Positions 1 to 10,037 of a DNA stretch of 64,000 bases are shown here, piece after piece. The notes beneath the pieces were generated by a model, which was given only the letters and a program-made list of their open reading frames with translations, searched no databases and was not told the origin of the DNA. The stretch is from a bacterium HR28 (lineage in GTDB: Bacteria; Chloroflexota; Chloroflexia; Thermomicrobiales; Thermomicrobiaceae). Where the stretch lies: contig BEIE01000001.1 of the NCBI GenBank assembly GCA_002898255.1, positions 62,001-126,000 on the forward strand, written 5' to 3'. Each line of letters starts with the position of its first letter. The stretch's first letter is position 1. Made by a program: the position numbers and the translations under genes.

Positions 1-1
1 C

Positions 2-1432
2 CGTCCAGCTGACCTCGCCGACCTCGTTGGCTACGTTAGCCAGGAACCGGAGGCGCAGACACTGCTTGACCGCGTCGCCGACGAGGTCGCTTTCGCGCTC
101 GAGAATCTCGGCTATTCCTCCGGGGCTGTTGCCGCACGGGTGGAAGAAGCCCTCGATCTCCTTGGGATTGCACATCTGCGCGAGCGTCCCATAGAGTCGC
201 TTTCCGGCGGAGAGCGGCAACGCGTCACACTAGCTGCAGCACTCGCGCTTCGCCCACGCCTCTTACTGCTCGATGAGCCGACCTCGCAACTCGATCCGTG
301 GGCTGCCGAGTCGGTGCTCGAGGTCCTCCGGCGGCTCGTCGACGAACTCGGCGTAACGGTTATCCTGGCAGAGCACCGGCTCGATCGCCTGCTGGGCAGT
401 GCGACACGACTAACGGTCATGGATAAAGGGCACTTGGTCGCCGATGGACCGCCCGCTGAGACTGCCGCCTTTCTTCCCGATCCACCACTACTCGTCCAGC
501 TCAGCCAGGCACTCGGCTGGTCGCCACCAGCACTGACAGTCGCTGACGCCAAGCGACGACTAGGGCGCGCCTCGTTCCCATCTCGAGCCAAAAGGCACTT
601 AGCTGGTGGCGAAGTGATCTTAACTCTAGAAGGTGTCACCTGCCAGCGTGGCGATCGCGTCGTGCTCCGCGACATCGACGTTGTGTTTAGACGCGGCAGC
701 GTCACAGTAATTGTGGGCCGGAATGGGGCAGGGAAGACGACGCTGGTGCGAGCTGCACTCGGACTTGAACCTGTCCAGCGCGGCCGAGTTCGGTTGTTCG
801 GCCATGAACCGGGAGAGCCGGCATTTCGCAAACGCCTGCGCAGTGTGGCCTATGTGCCGCAGTTTCCCGGTGCCCTACTCCTTGCGACGCGACTCGCCGA
901 CGACCTCGAGCTGGCACGTCAGAGTCGTGAGTGCTCTCACGATGCCGTCCAGGCTATGGTCGACATGTTCGAGCTCGCGCCACTGCTGTCTGCCCACCCG
1001 TTTGATCTGAGCAGCGGGGAACGCCAGCGTGCCGCGCTGGCAGTCGCGCTGCTCGGTAATCCAGAACTCATCGTCCTTGACGAGCCGACCCGGGGGCTCA
1101 GCCTGACCGTCAAGCGTCGGTTGGCGAAAGAGTTGCGTCAGCGCGCCGCAGGTGGGGCCACGGTCATCGTGACCACACACGACGTCGACTTCGCAGCAGC
1201 AGTTGCCGATCGTGTCTTGCTACTCGGCAATGGCACAGCCATCGCGGAGGGGCCACCCGAGCAGGTACTGGGAGAGAGTTTCGCCTATGCCCCGCTGATT
1301 AGTCGGATCTTTGGCCCCGCGTTCCTCGACCTGGAGGATGTGCTCGAAGTGCTTGCGGCGACGTCTCCGCCGCTCGATTGGCCAATCGGCTATACTCTGG
1401 ACGTCGACGACGTCGATGGGATACGCATGTGA
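2..1432 (+). CDS. ECF-type ABC transporter, fused double ATPase (5' end outside window)
   Basis: Energy-coupling ATPase of an energy-coupling-factor (CbiO/EcfA-like) importer, with two ATP-binding cassettes in one chain. The reading frame is open from the left edge. Its first visible residues are the Q-loop of cassette 1 (GYVSQEPEAQ, then DEVAFALENLG), so the first Walker A lies outside the window; a GTG at 140 is internal. Cassette 1 continues with signature LSGGERQR and Walker B LLLLDEPT. Cassette 2 starts near 620 and has Walker A GRNGAGKT, signature LSSGERQR and Walker B LIVLDEPT. The EVAFALENLG segment after the Q-loop is typical of ECF ATPases rather than exporters. The substrate is not visible; the S and T components would be upstream. 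The stop overlaps the next start (GTGA), suggesting translational coupling. Confidence 0.88.
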   Translation, partial: RPADLADLVGYVSQEPEAQTLLDRVADEVAFALENLGYSSGAVAARVEEALDLLGIAHLRERPIESLSGGERQRVTLAAALALRPRLLLLDEPTSQLDPWAAESVLEVLRRLVDELGVTVILAEHRLDRLLGSATRLTVMDKGHLVADGPPAETAAFLPDPPLLVQLSQALGWSPPALTVADAKRRLGRASFPSRAKRHLAGGEVILTLEGVTCQRGDRVVLRDIDVVFRRGSVTVIVGRNGAGKTTLVRAALGLEPVQRGRVRLFGHEPGEPAFRKRLRSVAYVPQFPGALLLATRLADDLELARQSRECSHDAVQAMVDMFELAPLLSAHPFDLSSGERQRAALAVALLGNPELIVLDEPTRGLSLTVKRRLAKELRQRAAGGATVIVTTHDVDFAAAVADRVLLLGNGTAIAEGPPEQVLGESFAYAPLISRIFGPAFLDLEDVLEVLAATSPPLDWPIGYTLDVDDVDGIRM

Positions 1433-1764
1433 AACTGATCATCGCGATCGTGCAGGCAGAAGATGCAGATCGGCTCGTGAGCGAGCTGGTCGACGAAGGA
1501 TTCCGGGTCACACGGATCGCAAGTAGTGGCGCGCTCCTGCGACGTGAGAACGCGAGCTTGCTGCTCGGCGTCGAGGAGCGGGATATCCCGCGGGCCCTGT
1601 CGATCATCCGACGCACTTGTCGCCGGCGCAAGGAGATTGTGATCCCCTACGCCCCAGCAATGGAACCGGGGCTGCTCTGGCTCCCCGAGAACTTCGAGGT
1701 GGAAGTCGGCGGTGCGACAGTTTTCATCCTTCCCGTCGAGCGCATGGAACGGATCGATGGCTGA
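1429..1764 (+). CDS. DUF970 / PII-like cyclic-di-AMP receptor
   Basis: About 111 aa, the usual length for the DUF970 (DarA/PstA) family of trimeric PII-like proteins that bind cyclic di-AMP. The N-terminus KLIIAIVQAEDADRL and the following GFRVTRIASSGALLR match the family's first strand and its glycine/threonine-rich ligand loop. The reading frame extends upstream to an ATG at 1378, but the family starts at KLIIAIVQ, so GTG 1429 is chosen; it overlaps the ATPase stop by 4 nt. Being coupled to an ECF ATPase gene, it may link c-di-AMP level to transport, but this is inference from position only. Confidence 0.8.
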   Translation: MKLIIAIVQAEDADRLVSELVDEGFRVTRIASSGALLRRENASLLLGVEERDIPRALSIIRRTCRRRKEIVIPYAPAMEPGLLWLPENFEVEVGGATVFILPVERMERIDG

Positions 1765-1906
1765 GCAGCACGGCGGAGCCTAGTGAACGGAAGCGTCATC
1801 TCGTGGCCGGTTCGGGACAAGAAAACAGGACCGGTTCGTTGGGTGGTGACGGTTACCGACAGCGATCAGGAGGGGAAAGAGGCCAACCGCCGCTTGTGAG
1901 GAACGA

Positions 1907-1935
1907 TTGACAGCCCTGATCGGACGCGGTAGGAT
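1907..1935 (+). promoter_or_regulatory. recA promoter
   Basis: Perfect -35 TTGACA (1907-1912), 17-bp spacer, -10 TAGGAT (1930-1935). It predicts a start near 1942, giving a 5' leader of about 57 nt before recA ATG. Confidence 0.8.
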
Positions 1936-1946
1936 TGACCAGGACT

Positions 1947-1960
1947 CGAACATGGGTTCT
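1947..1960 (+). promoter_or_regulatory. LexA/SOS box of recA
   Basis: CGAACATGGGTTCT matches the Gram-positive-type SOS box CGAAC-N4-GTTCG at 9 of 10 specified positions. It lies just downstream of the predicted transcription start, where a bound LexA would block early elongation. This implies that recA is under LexA control here and that the host uses the Bacillus/actinobacterial type of box rather than the enterobacterial CTGT-N8-ACAG type. Confidence 0.75.
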
Positions 1961-1998
1961 ACCTCCAACTCGACGAGCTGAGGAAGGCGGCGACGCAG

Positions 1999-3057
<1,059 letters not shown>

Positions 3058-3101
3058 TACGCTCAGCGTAGCTAAGGGATCCCGAGCGAAGGGCTATCCC
3101 G

Positions 3102-4019
3102 GTGACGGAAAGTGCCCTGCTTCGCGTAGAAGGTCTGACAAAACGCTTCGGTGATCGGCTTGCAGTCGATGGCATCTCCTTCTCGCTTCAGCGGGGTGAA
3201 CTGGTCGGGCTTCTTGGGCCGAACGGCGCTGGCAAGACAACGACAATCTCGATGATCGCTGGTTTAATCCGGCCCACTGCGGGCCGGATCTTTCTTTTGG
3301 GTCGGCCACTCGAGGAAGATCGCACAACCCTCCGTCGTGTCGGTCTCATGCCGGAGGTCCCAAGCTTCTACCCGTATCTCAACGCCCGGCAGAACCTCGA
3401 GGTGATGGCACGTGTCTACGGAGCAGACCCAGGAGAAATTGACGGACTTCTGGAGACGGTTGGGTTGGCCGAGCACGCCGGGCGCCCCTTCCGTACCTAC
3501 TCTCAGGGCATGCGCCAGATGCTTTCGTTGGCCAACGCACTGCTCGGCGATCCGGAACTCCTCTTGCTTGACGAACCGACCAACGGGCTCGATCCGCTCG
3601 GTCAGCAGCGCGTTCACCAACTGTTGCGCGACCTTGTCGCGCGTGGCAAGACGGTGCTCCTCTCCAGCCACCTGCTGCGCGACGTGCAGGAACTCTGTCA
3701 GCGTGTCATGATCATCCATCGGGGCAAGCTCATTGAGGACAGCCCGATCGAGCGATTGCTCCGCCCCGGGGAACTCCGCGTTCTCGTCCGCACCGTCGCC
3801 GACGAGCGGGCGTTCATCCTGCTCAGCGGGCCAGCCCGGCCAGAGTGGATCAGCAGCGTCGATCGTCACGACGACCACCTTGAGGTTCGACTGTCTCCAG
3901 AGCACCTCCCGGAACTCAGTGCGTTCCTTGTCCAACACGGGCTGTATCTCCGTGAATTGCGTCCGCTCGAAGGCGACCTCGTTACGGCCTTCTTCCAACT
4001 AACAAGCGGTACGAGATAA
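3102..4019 (+). CDS. ABC exporter ATP-binding protein
   Basis: 305 aa, single-cassette ATPase of the ABC-2 exporter class. Walker A GPNGAGKT at residues 39-46, signature YSQGMRQ near 133-139, Walker B LLLLDEP at 153-159, H-loop in SSHLLRDV. The YSQGMRQ signature and the approximately 80-residue C-terminal extension are typical of the CcmA/DrrA-like group that pumps drugs, lipids or polysaccharide. Start is GTG with a weak ribosome site. The permease follows after 10 nt, so the two form one exporter; its substrate cannot be read from sequence. Confidence 0.9.
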   Translation: MTESALLRVEGLTKRFGDRLAVDGISFSLQRGELVGLLGPNGAGKTTTISMIAGLIRPTAGRIFLLGRPLEEDRTTLRRVGLMPEVPSFYPYLNARQNLEVMARVYGADPGEIDGLLETVGLAEHAGRPFRTYSQGMRQMLSLANALLGDPELLLLDEPTNGLDPLGQQRVHQLLRDLVARGKTVLLSSHLLRDVQELCQRVMIIHRGKLIEDSPIERLLRPGELRVLVRTVADERAFILLSGPARPEWISSVDRHDDHLEVRLSPEHLPELSAFLVQHGLYLRELRPLEGDLVTAFFQLTSGTR

Positions 4020-4029
4020 GGGAACGGCC

Positions 4030-4932
4030 ATGCGTGGACTGCTGGCAGCCGAAGTGCTCAAGGTCACCCGTCGACCAATGACATGGATCGCGCTGGGCAT
4101 CCTCCTCGCCATCATGGCGACGCTGCGCATCTTGTTGATTGCCATCTCCTTTGTCCCACTGCCAGCCGCGGACCAGCAACCGATGCCCGTCAATCCCTTT
4201 GTCGACCTGGTCACCTTGCCAGGTGCACTCGCCGATGCGTTGAACTTCGTCCCTTCGACTGGAGTCTTCGCCCTCCTTGTCGTCGCCGCGAGCCTGGCCG
4301 GCACGGAGTTCGCGTGGGGGACGATCGTACCGCTCCTCTCCCGTGGGGCATCTCGCAGTCAGCTCGTCCTGGCGAAGGCAGCCGTGACGATGGGGCTGAT
4401 TGTCCTCTACCTCTTGCCAACAGTCGCTCTTGGCCTCCTTCTTGGCGCGGTGGCATCGCAGCTGCATTACGGTTCTATACCGCTTGAGTGGATCCGTGAG
4501 CGCTGGCTCGACGTTCTCCTTGGACTCGTGCGATCCTTCTGGGCGACCGTCCCATATGTTCTGGCTGCGACCGCGTTGGCGATCCTGTTCCGCTCCTCTG
4601 CCCTTGCCATGGGCACCGTGCTGGCGTATGTCATCGTCGAGCAAGTAGGGCTCGGCGTGTTCCAACTGCTTCGTCCGATGCTCGCCAACACGACTTGGTC
4701 GTGGATCGCCTCAATCATCGACTGGGTACTCCTTGGAGCCAACGCGAACGAACTCACAGGACTGACGACGCGCGCCTTCCTCGCCGGATCAGCTCAACTG
4801 GGAGAACTCCCTGCTACTGAGGCACATCCCTGGCGCGCGGCACTCGTCCTTGCAGCCTATGCGACTGTCTTCCTCGCTCTAGCGCTTGCGGCGATCCGTC
4901 GCGACGTGGGAACGCGCCCCACGAGCTCCTGA
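4030..4932 (+). CDS. ABC-2 type exporter permease
   Basis: 300 aa membrane protein, about six hydrophobic segments (for example LGILLAIMATLRILLIAI near the N-terminus and LAAYATVFLALALAAI at the C-terminus). The residues after the first large loop (AGTEFAWGTIVPLLSRGASR) match the conserved region of ABC-2 permeases. It pairs with the ATPase directly upstream. Start ATG follows AAGGGAACGG. Function beyond export is unknown. Confidence 0.85.
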   Translation: MRGLLAAEVLKVTRRPMTWIALGILLAIMATLRILLIAISFVPLPAADQQPMPVNPFVDLVTLPGALADALNFVPSTGVFALLVVAASLAGTEFAWGTIVPLLSRGASRSQLVLAKAAVTMGLIVLYLLPTVALGLLLGAVASQLHYGSIPLEWIRERWLDVLLGLVRSFWATVPYVLAATALAILFRSSALAMGTVLAYVIVEQVGLGVFQLLRPMLANTTWSWIASIIDWVLLGANANELTGLTTRAFLAGSAQLGELPATEAHPWRAALVLAAYATVFLALALAAIRRDVGTRPTSS

Positions 4933-5103
4933 CCCCCACCAATTTGTCATTGGAATCTTTCCCCAAAACGTCCACGGCGAGAGGTCGACGCGTTTCGGCA
5001 GCACAATGAACAGTTCTTGCACATCAAATGACGAAACACGCTCTGTATCCTTCTTCTCATAGCAGTTCCTGAAGTGCGGTTCGGTCTCACAAGGAGGTTT
5101 CTC

Positions 5104-5703
5104 ATGGCATGGGAACTTTCTGGTCAAATGTTGGAGTCCTGCAACTGCGAGTTGCTTTGTCCCTGCTGGTTTGACGTCACTGCCACGCCAGATCAAGGGT
5201 GGTGTGGTACTGCAATGGTATTCGACATCCAGCGTGGAACCTCCGATGGCATCGACCTGTCCGGGCGAACAGTAGTCCTTGCCGCGACGATTCCGGGAGC
5301 GTTCGCCGATGGCAATATGACGGTTCGTCTCTACGTCGATGAGCGAGCATCACCCGAGCAGCGCCGCGAACTCGAAGCGATCTTCTCGGGCCAGAAAGGC
5401 GGGCCTTTGGGCGCGCTGGGGCCACTCATCCAGACGGTTCTCCCAACGAAGACCCTTCCCATCTCCTGGCAGCGTGAAGAGACGATCGATGTCCGTCTCG
5501 GCGACGTCGCTCTTCTTCACTATGCTCCCCGCTCGCATCCGTCTGGCCAGCCCACTCGTGTCGTCGCCGCCGAGGCGATGGGAGCCGTCGACGTGGCAGA
5601 AGGACAGCCAGCCAAGACACGCGGCACCGTCTTCCACGATCCCGACATGCGGCAGTGGAACGGTGACTCCGGCATGATTAGCCGTTTCACTTGGCGTGGT
5701 TAA
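5104..5703 (+). CDS. DUF1326 domain protein
   Basis: 199 aa. The N-terminus WELSGQMLESCNCELLCPCWF, with a CNC and a CPC pair, is the hallmark of DUF1326, a family of unknown function thought to bind metal. The frame can be extended to 5074, but ATG 5104 has a near-perfect AAGGAGG seven bases upstream and begins exactly at the conserved block, so it is chosen. The next gene is a DUF2182 membrane protein; the two families commonly sit side by side, suggesting a shared membrane-linked role. No signal peptide is seen, so the protein is probably cytoplasmic. Confidence 0.85.
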   Translation: MAWELSGQMLESCNCELLCPCWFDVTATPDQGWCGTAMVFDIQRGTSDGIDLSGRTVVLAATIPGAFADGNMTVRLYVDERASPEQRRELEAIFSGQKGGPLGALGPLIQTVLPTKTLPISWQREETIDVRLGDVALLHYAPRSHPSGQPTRVVAAEAMGAVDVAEGQPAKTRGTVFHDPDMRQWNGDSGMISRFTWRG

Positions 5704-5755
5704 GCATCCATTTTCAACTTGAGTAGCTGTCCGTCTCTCAACGTGGTGGTACGCC

Positions 5756-6547
5756 ATGGCCGGTAATGTGCGAACGAGTCCCCGCCTTCCTCTGGGCTCC
5801 TTCCGCAGGCAGCAGGTGCCTGTCATCCTTGCACTGGTGCTCCTTGCGACCGCGAGCTGGTCGATACTGCTCCGGTGGCCGATGGATCCGATGAGCGATG
5901 GCCTCACGATGGGACTCGGACCGGTCATGTTTCTCCTAATCTGGCTCGTCATGATGGTCGCCATGATGTTCCCGGCAGCCACTCCGATGATCGCAATGTT
6001 CGCGCGTCTTGCCTCCGAACGACGGGGACGCGGCCAGCCGTTTGTTCCGACGTGGCTCTTCGTCTCTACCTATCTCGTCGTGTGGCTGCTCTTTGGCGTC
6101 GTGGTCTACGTAGTGGCAGTACTCAGCGAGCGGCTGATCGGTCTTCTCTCCTTGTCCCACGCCACGACTGCTCGATTCGGTGCCGCGCTACTTATCGCGG
6201 CCGGTGTCTATCAACTCACGCCACTGAAACGAGCCTGCCTTACCAAATGCCGCTCCCCCTTTCACTTCCTGCTCGCACACTGGCGCGATGGCTATCGGGG
6301 CGCACTCGCACTCGGCCTTCGCCACGGCCTGTACTGTCTGGGCTGTTGTTGGATGCTGTTCGTCCTTCTTCTTCCCCTGGGATTCATGAACATTGGAGCA
6401 ATGGCCCTTGTCACGTTCTTGATCGTCGCGGAGAAGGCGCTTCCCTTCGGACGCATCGCGCGCTTTACTGGTGCGACGGCTCTACTCCTCTACGGCACGC
6501 TTGCTTTCGTCCGTCCAGAGTTCCTCCCGACCATGCCGGGACTATGA
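5756..6547 (+). CDS. DUF2182 predicted metal-binding integral membrane protein
   Basis: 263 aa with about six transmembrane segments. The conserved DUF2182 blocks are visible: WLVMMVAMMFPAATPMI near residues 62-80, and the Cys/His-containing GLRHGLYCLGCCWMLF motif near 184-200. The second block supports the family's predicted metal binding. It lies 52 nt after the DUF1326 gene on the same strand and runs into a strong hairpin 15 nt past its stop. The physiological role of the pair is unknown. Confidence 0.85.
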   Translation: MAGNVRTSPRLPLGSFRRQQVPVILALVLLATASWSILLRWPMDPMSDGLTMGLGPVMFLLIWLVMMVAMMFPAATPMIAMFARLASERRGRGQPFVPTWLFVSTYLVVWLLFGVVVYVVAVLSERLIGLLSLSHATTARFGAALLIAAGVYQLTPLKRACLTKCRSPFHFLLAHWRDGYRGALALGLRHGLYCLGCCWMLFVLLLPLGFMNIGAMALVTFLIVAEKALPFGRIARFTGATALLLYGTLAFVRPEFLPTMPGL

Positions 6548-6562
6548 ACGACCAGCAGACGA

Positions 6563-6592
6563 AAAGGCGCCGGGGAAACGCCCGGCGCCTTT
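6563..6592. terminator. Bidirectional intrinsic terminator
   Basis: Perfect 12-bp stem AAAGGCGCCGGG / CCCGGCGCCTTT with a 6-nt loop. It is A-rich on the left and T-rich on the right, so it can end both the rightward DUF2182 transcript and the leftward NlpC/P60 transcript that converge here. Confidence 0.8.
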
Positions 6593-6623
6593 CTGCGCAC
6601 GCAAATGCCCCAACCGCTGCTTG

Positions 6624-7913
6624 TCAGGAGCCGACACGGCGTGCTGTGTAGTAGCGCGGCCCGTAGTAATCGCCCCAGAGGTCGCTGATCGTCACACCGG
6701 TAGCATAGTTCTCCGCGTGGATGAAGCGTCCATTTCCGAGGTAGATGCCGACGTGCGACAACCCCCACTTGTAGGTGTTCTGGAAGAACACTAAGTCGCC
6801 CGGCTGCAGATGTTCGGGGTCGACATACACGCCGCTCACAGCCTGCGCCTCGAGACTGCGCGGGAAGCCACCACCAAGCACCTGGTTCACGACGAAGTAG
6901 ACGAAGCCGGAGCAGTCGAAACCGGCTGGAGTTGTACCACCCCAGACGTACGGTCGACCGAGGTACTGCATCGCCGTCGCGACAATTTGCTCACCCACGC
7001 TGCTGGCTGGTGGCGGCGTAGGCGCTGGATCAGCACTGGTTTGTGCGGGAGTCGCCGCAGGTACGCTGGGCTCACGGTCGGTGGGCGCGAGGTAGCCCCC
7101 ATGCACCCAACCCTGGAGTCCACGGTAGTCGACTTGCCACCAGGTAATTCCTTGGCCGTCGGTCTGTGGCCCGCCGATAACCCGCATCACTGTCCCTTCG
7201 GGCGCGACGGCCGCGATCGGCTGATCGTACCCCGCTCCATGTCGTACGTTCACACCCTGACCGTCGGTGTTCACCACTTCCACATTTCCACCGACACGAA
7301 TCGCAGGTGTATTCGAGATCGGCTGGGCCTGTGCGACAGCTCCCGCAGCTCCAGAATCCGCGTCTCCCGCGACCACCACAAGATAGGCCGCCGCCGCGAA
7401 CCCATCCTGTCCCTCGTACCGAATGGGAATCCACTCTGTCCCCGAGCTATCACGCACTGGAGCGCCGGTCGCCACGGGCCGCGCACCTTCGGGCATGATG
7501 GCAAGCACCGCTCCGTCCGCCCGCGCCTCTGCCCGGAGCCGCAACCCATAGCCACCCGTACCACTTACTTCGAGCGTATCGCCCGCTGTTGCCACCGCGC
7601 GAGCGAGGTAGTCCGCGAGTACCCATCCGACCAAACTACCCGCTTGCACACGGTACCATTGCGATCCATCCGCAGCTGACTGTGGCCCTTCCAGCACCAG
7701 AACCCGCGCCCCTTCGGGCAGTCCCCCAATGCGCTCTGCACCGAGGCCCGGCCCGGAACGCACGTTCACTCCGTCACCGTTCGTCCCGGCCACTTGGCCG
7801 AGCGCACCGATGACAAGATCGTTCGCCGCGAGAACTGGGGAAAGCGTGACGAGTGCAACAAGAAACGCGAGAAGCGAGGCGATCCACCATGACGGGAGTC
7901 GTCTCTTCCCCAA
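6624..7913 (-). CDS. Secreted SH3b x3 - NlpC/P60 cell-wall hydrolase
   Basis: About 429 aa, exported peptidoglycan endopeptidase. Order: signal peptide (KRR then a hydrophobic stretch ending VLAAN), three bacterial SH3 modules (the first and third with the GVNVRSGPG / GVNVRHGAG block), a Pro/Thr/Ala linker, and a C-terminal NlpC/P60 domain with catalytic Cys in DCSGFVYF, His in LSHVGIYLG and a third polar His in HAEN. The frame can be read back to GTG 8063, but a strong promoter (8054-8082) predicts a transcript start near 8047. TTG 7913 is preferred because GGAAGGGGAG lies just upstream and it puts the signal peptide at the very N-terminus; GTG 7964 is the alternative. Confidence 0.85.
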   Translation of the reverse strand: MGKRRLPSWWIASLLAFLVALVTLSPVLAANDLVIGALGQVAGTNGDGVNVRSGPGLGAERIGGLPEGARVLVLEGPQSAADGSQWYRVQAGSLVGWVLADYLARAVATAGDTLEVSGTGGYGLRLRAEARADGAVLAIMPEGARPVATGAPVRDSSGTEWIPIRYEGQDGFAAAAYLVVVAGDADSGAAGAVAQAQPISNTPAIRVGGNVEVVNTDGQGVNVRHGAGYDQPIAAVAPEGTVMRVIGGPQTDGQGITWWQVDYRGLQGWVHGGYLAPTDREPSVPAATPAQTSADPAPTPPPASSVGEQIVATAMQYLGRPYVWGGTTPAGFDCSGFVYFVVNQVLGGGFPRSLEAQAVSGVYVDPEHLQPGDLVFFQNTYKWGLSHVGIYLGNGRFIHAENYATGVTISDLWGDYYGPRYYTARRVGS

Positions 7914-8053
7914 CCGAGCTCCCCTTCCCAGACGCTCGTCGAGATCCGTCGCGCGCCGGGCCACTGACCCGACGCTTCGCAGGTACGCGCTACCGCGCTT
8001 CCCTACGATCCCCCGTACGGACGGGATCCCGCCGTCCCCGTCCGGTCGCCCGC

Positions 8054-8082
8054 AGACTACCACGCCACGTCACAGCTGTCAA
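8054..8082 (-). promoter_or_regulatory. Promoter of the NlpC/P60 gene
   Basis: Read leftward: TTGACA (8082-8077), 17-bp spacer, TAGTCT (8059-8054). Predicted start near 8047, which excludes the most upstream start codon of the hydrolase. It sits in the 50-200 nt gap after hisF, so the hydrolase is probably transcribed separately from the his genes. Confidence 0.65.
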
Positions 8083-8132
8083 GATGAGAAATGGGAGATT
8101 CGTCCAGCTTCGGCAGGGAAAAATGCGCGATT

Positions 8133-8921
8133 TCAGGACCGCGCATGATTTTCACCAGCCCGGACGTGCCGCACCGGCACACCGCGCTCGGCCAAATACT
8201 GTTTCGCTTCCGCGACCGTATAGCGGCCGAAATGGAAGATGGAGGCAGCAAGTACTGCGTGCGCCCGGCCGATCGTCAACGCTTGGTAGAGATGCTCGAG
8301 TGTTCCCGCACCTCCGGAAGCGATAACCGGAACTGGAACCGCCTCGACGACGGCGCGCAGGAGCTCCAAGTCGTACCCGCTTTGTGTGCCGTCCGTGTCC
8401 ATACTGGTGAGTAAGATCTCACCAGCACCAAGCGCGACCCCGCGCTGTGCCCACTCGATCACGTCGAGCCCGGTCGGACGCCGTCCCCCATGGGTGTAGA
8501 CCTCCCAGCCTCCATCGGGCCGTCGGCGAGCGTCGATCGCCAGAACGACACATTGGCTTCCAAACCGCTGCGCGCACGTGCGGATCAGCTCGGGGTCAAG
8601 CACTGCAGCCGTATTGACACTCACTTTGTCCGCTCCGGCCCGCAGCAACCGGTACATGTCCTCCGGTGTCCGCACACCACCGCCGACAGTCAACGGGATG
8701 AAGACCTCCTTCGCCGTCCGCCGGACAACGTCGACCATCGTCTCTCGTCCCTCAGCAGAGGCCGTGATGTCGAGGAACACGAGCTCGTCGGCACCTTCGG
8801 CATCGTACCGGGCAGCTAACTCGACCGGATCTCCCGCATCGCGCAGGTCAAGGAACTGCACACCTTTGACGACGCGTCCCGCTGTGACGTCGAGGCATGG
8901 AATAATACGCCGCTTCAGCAT
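8133..8921 (-). CDS. hisF: Imidazole glycerol phosphate synthase, cyclase subunit
   Basis: 262 aa (beta/alpha)8 barrel that closes the imidazole ring and releases AICAR in histidine synthesis, using ammonia delivered by HisH. The N-terminus [12 protein letters not shown] contains the catalytic Asp (CLDV) and the second catalytic Asp lies in [12 protein letters not shown]. Phosphate loops VGGGVRT and ASGGAGT are present. Its start overlaps the stop of the coiled-coil gene by 1 nt. hisH and hisA lie upstream in the same operon; the other his genes are not in this window. Confidence 0.97.
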   Translation of the reverse strand: MLKRRIIPCLDVTAGRVVKGVQFLDLRDAGDPVELAARYDAEGADELVFLDITASAEGRETMVDVVRRTAKEVFIPLTVGGGVRTPEDMYRLLRAGADKVSVNTAAVLDPELIRTCAQRFGSQCVVLAIDARRRPDGGWEVYTHGGRRPTGLDVIEWAQRGVALGAGEILLTSMDTDGTQSGYDLELLRAVVEAVPVPVIASGGAGTLEHLYQALTIGRAHAVLAASIFHFGRYTVAEAKQYLAERGVPVRHVRAGENHARS

Positions 8922-10036
8922 CAGCTGGTCGCCCCTTCACCACGTTCGGCCCGTTGTCGTTGCTCAATGAACTGTTCGAGTTCTTGCTGCGCCTGCTCAA
9001 AACGCAAACGTACTCGCTGTTCGAGGAGACGCCACAATTCAGCCCGCAATTGCCGGTCGATCTCGCGCAGTTCCTCGAGCGCGACATCGATGAGGTCGAT
9101 CCGATAACGGAGTTCGCGATCGACTGCCGCCAGGCGCTCGAACTCCTCGGTCACTCGTTGTGCTCGCTGGTCACCAACAGCGGCCAGATCGCGCAATGCC
9201 TGGTCGAACTGCTGCCGGAGCTCATCGACCCGTTCCGAGAGCAACTCGTCCCGTTCGGTGCTGTGACTGCGTACGCGCTCAATCTCAGCACCAAGCCGCT
9301 GCCCAATGGCTCGAAGTTCCTCGAGCTGCGGAGAAAGCGCCACCAATTCCTCCCGCAGGCGCTCGAGTTCCTCCTCCAATCGCGTATCGCGGGCAGCGCC
9401 TTCTTTCAGTTGCACCTGCAAGGTCTCAATGACCTGCATCGACTCGGCCACACGTCGCCGCACGTCCTGCTCTACGATCCGAATCGCATCGTGGAGACGC
9501 GTGACTTCGCGACCCAACCGCTCGACCTCGGTTGTGACTGCCTCAAGTCCTCCACGCAGTGACTGGTCAGTGGCCGAGAGTCGCTCGATGTGCGCGGCGA
9601 GGTGCTCGATGAGGACGCGCAGCTCGTCGTAACGCCGCGTATCCTGGCCAGTATCCTCGCGTTGGCGTCTCACTGCCTCGAGGAGTTCGGTGACCTGGGC
9701 CTGGAGCGTGCGAAGAGGACGGGCAAGGTCGTCGACGCGCAAGGACAGCTCGGTCAACTGTTGGCGGAAACGCGCTTCTTCAAGCTGCCGAGCTTGCTGG
9801 GCCTGTTGTACCTCATGACGGTGTTGCTCGAGCGCTTGCCGTTGCTCAGCCCAGTCTGCTTCCGCAGTCTTGACCTCTTCTTCAAGGCGCAGTAGTCGGG
9901 CAGCCAGCTCGCGTACGCGATGACGCAGCTCGTCAAGCTGGCTCTGCATGGCCTGTTGCCGCGCCTCCTCACGACGCCGCCGCTCTTCTTCCCGCGCTTG
10001 TTGGATGAAGTCTGGATTGTCGGGGCGCCGCTCCAT
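8921..10036 (-). CDS. Long coiled-coil protein between hisA and hisF
   Basis: 371 aa, almost entirely heptad-like and very rich in Glu, Arg, Gln and Leu (for example [30 protein letters not shown]). No signal peptide, membrane segment or enzymatic motif is visible, and Cys is absent. The frame extends further upstream, but ATG 10036 follows the hisA stop by 1 nt and starts a clean [10 protein letters not shown]. It is translationally linked with both hisA and hisF. SMC/YkyA-like similarity would be composition-driven, so no function is assigned; a scaffold or cell-structure role is only a guess. Confidence 0.8.
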   Translation of the reverse strand: MERRPDNPDFIQQAREEERRRREEARQQAMQSQLDELRHRVRELAARLLRLEEEVKTAEADWAEQRQALEQHRHEVQQAQQARQLEEARFRQQLTELSLRVDDLARPLRTLQAQVTELLEAVRRQREDTGQDTRRYDELRVLIEHLAAHIERLSATDQSLRGGLEAVTTEVERLGREVTRLHDAIRIVEQDVRRRVAESMQVIETLQVQLKEGAARDTRLEEELERLREELVALSPQLEELRAIGQRLGAEIERVRSHSTERDELLSERVDELRQQFDQALRDLAAVGDQRAQRVTEEFERLAAVDRELRYRIDLIDVALEELREIDRQLRAELWRLLEQRVRLRFEQAQQELEQFIEQRQRAERGEGATS

Positions 10037-10037
10037 C

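Noticed and set aside
1935-1985. A tRNA-like T-arm (GTTCGAGTCC on the minus strand) upstream of recA
   Set aside because: The T-stem does not pair, no acceptor stem or anticodon arm forms, and the SOS box explains the same bases better.
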